49,685 bases of DNA from an uncultured Verrucomicrobia subdivision 3 bacterium. Lineage in GTDB: Bacteria > Verrucomicrobiota > Verrucomicrobiia > Limisphaerales > UBA8199. The stretch lies in NCBI GenBank assembly GCA_903913865.1, contig CAIWMU010000150.1, forward strand, positions 1 to 49,685, read 5' to 3'. The notes below the pieces were generated by a model, which was not told the DNA's origin, made no database searches, and worked only from the letters and a program-made list of their open reading frames with translations. Every line of letters begins with the position of its first letter. The stretch's first letter is position 1. A program made the position numbers and the translations under genes. Shown piece after piece: positions 49,569 through 49,685 of the stretch.

Positions 49569-49685
49569 AATGCAATAGCATCTTAAACTGAGGGCTGGGT
49601 GGTGGTGTTCATGTTGAGGTAGATTTTTCCGGATTCCCATTCTTCGCTGCGCTCGGCCAGGAGGGCGGAGACCAGGCGGAGCAGG
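49548..49685 (-). mobile_element. end of an IS256-family insertion sequence (element continues outside window)
   Basis: The left boundary is estimated at 49548, where homology to NfeD stops. The 35 nt from 49548 to the transposase stop contain CTGTAAAA after a poly-T, which resembles the terminal repeats of IS256-type elements (TGTGTAAAA). The exact end, the inverted-repeat partner and the 8-bp target duplication cannot be determined because the other end is missing. Confidence 0.55.
49583..49685 (-). CDS. C-terminal end of an IS256-family (mutator-type) transposase, partial
   Basis: On the minus strand a frame enters at 49684 and stops at 49585-49583 (TAA), giving 33 residues. The pattern LRLVSALLAERSEEWESGKI followed by YLNM is the characteristic C-terminal helix of IS256-type transposases. 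These have a DDE catalytic triad in the missing part and move by a copy-out mechanism. Only the C-terminus is in the window, so completeness is unknown. Confidence 0.7.
   Translation of the reverse strand, partial: LLRLVSALLAERSEEWESGKIYLNMNTTTQPSV

Noticed and set aside
1-49685. CRISPR arrays, tRNA, rRNA and riboswitches
   Set aside because: No regularly spaced repeats, cloverleaf-like sequences or rRNA-like stretches were noticed by eye; a covariance-model search was not possible.

Overview
The window looks like a chromosomal segment of a Gram-negative-type member of the Verrucomicrobiota, most likely of the Pedosphaera/Limisphaerales kind. This placement is inferred from gene content, with no database search. 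The evidence is many Tat-exported Gfo/Idh/MocA oxidoreductases, ThuA proteins, secreted HEAT-repeat proteins and a sulfatase, a C-terminal tail typical of giant verrucomicrobial surface proteins at the left edge, an LPS gene (lpxI) that implies an outer membrane, and moderately high GC. No rRNA, tRNA or CRISPR array was seen. Several starts are GTG or TTG, and Shine-Dalgarno sites are only sometimes present.

Layout. (1) 2-145: C-terminal end of a secreted protein. (2) 288-9333: a tightly packed plus-strand cluster of a TolC-like outer-membrane protein, an HlyD-like adaptor, a possible 27-codon ORF, a GAF-like/HlyD membrane protein, a winged-helix/M50 zinc-protease/HlyD membrane protein, and a shortened SecA-like ATPase. 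Stop and start codons overlap or lie 3 nt apart at three of the junctions. This is the most unusual part of the window and reads as an envelope-spanning export system driven by a SecA relative instead of an ABC transporter. (3) 9344-14200: a ThuA protein, LemA, an M48 (HtpX-like) protease with a TerB-like tail, and a MraY/WecA-type sugar-phosphate transferase. (4) 14237-16126, minus strand: a ClC chloride channel with CBS domains. (5) 16304-20582: a Tat-exported DegT-type aminotransferase, a secreted propeller-like protein, lpxI and an unknown 166-residue protein.

(6) 20636-23587, minus strand: a large Tat-exported protein resembling a glycoside hydrolase. (7) 23747-26720: an LTA-synthase-like phosphoglycerol transferase and a cytidylate-kinase-like protein. 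(8) 26735-37070, minus strand: a six-gene glycan-utilisation island made of two copies of a Gfo oxidoreductase + HEAT-repeat pair, with a sulfatase and a TIM-barrel-like secreted protein between them. (9) 37230-42621: gnd (pentose phosphate pathway), then ThuA, a Tat-exported Gfo oxidoreductase and an exported oxidoreductase-like protein. (10) 42643-44185: a divergent HD-domain hydrolase and an HTH/metallo-beta-lactamase fusion. (11) 44355-46753: ispH and dgt. (12) 46776-48744, minus strand: an anchored unknown protein and a Glu/Leu/Phe/Val dehydrogenase. (13) 49065-49685: an NfeD-like gene whose 3' end appears to be cut off by an IS256-type element that runs out of the window.

How the parts fit. 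Regions 5, 6, 8 and 9 suggest periplasmic processing of complex, partly sulfated glycans: desulfation, oxidation and reduction of sugars by exported oxidoreductases, and ThuA-type handling of the products. Region 2 would supply a dedicated export route, possibly for peptides or surface proteins; its substrate is unknown.
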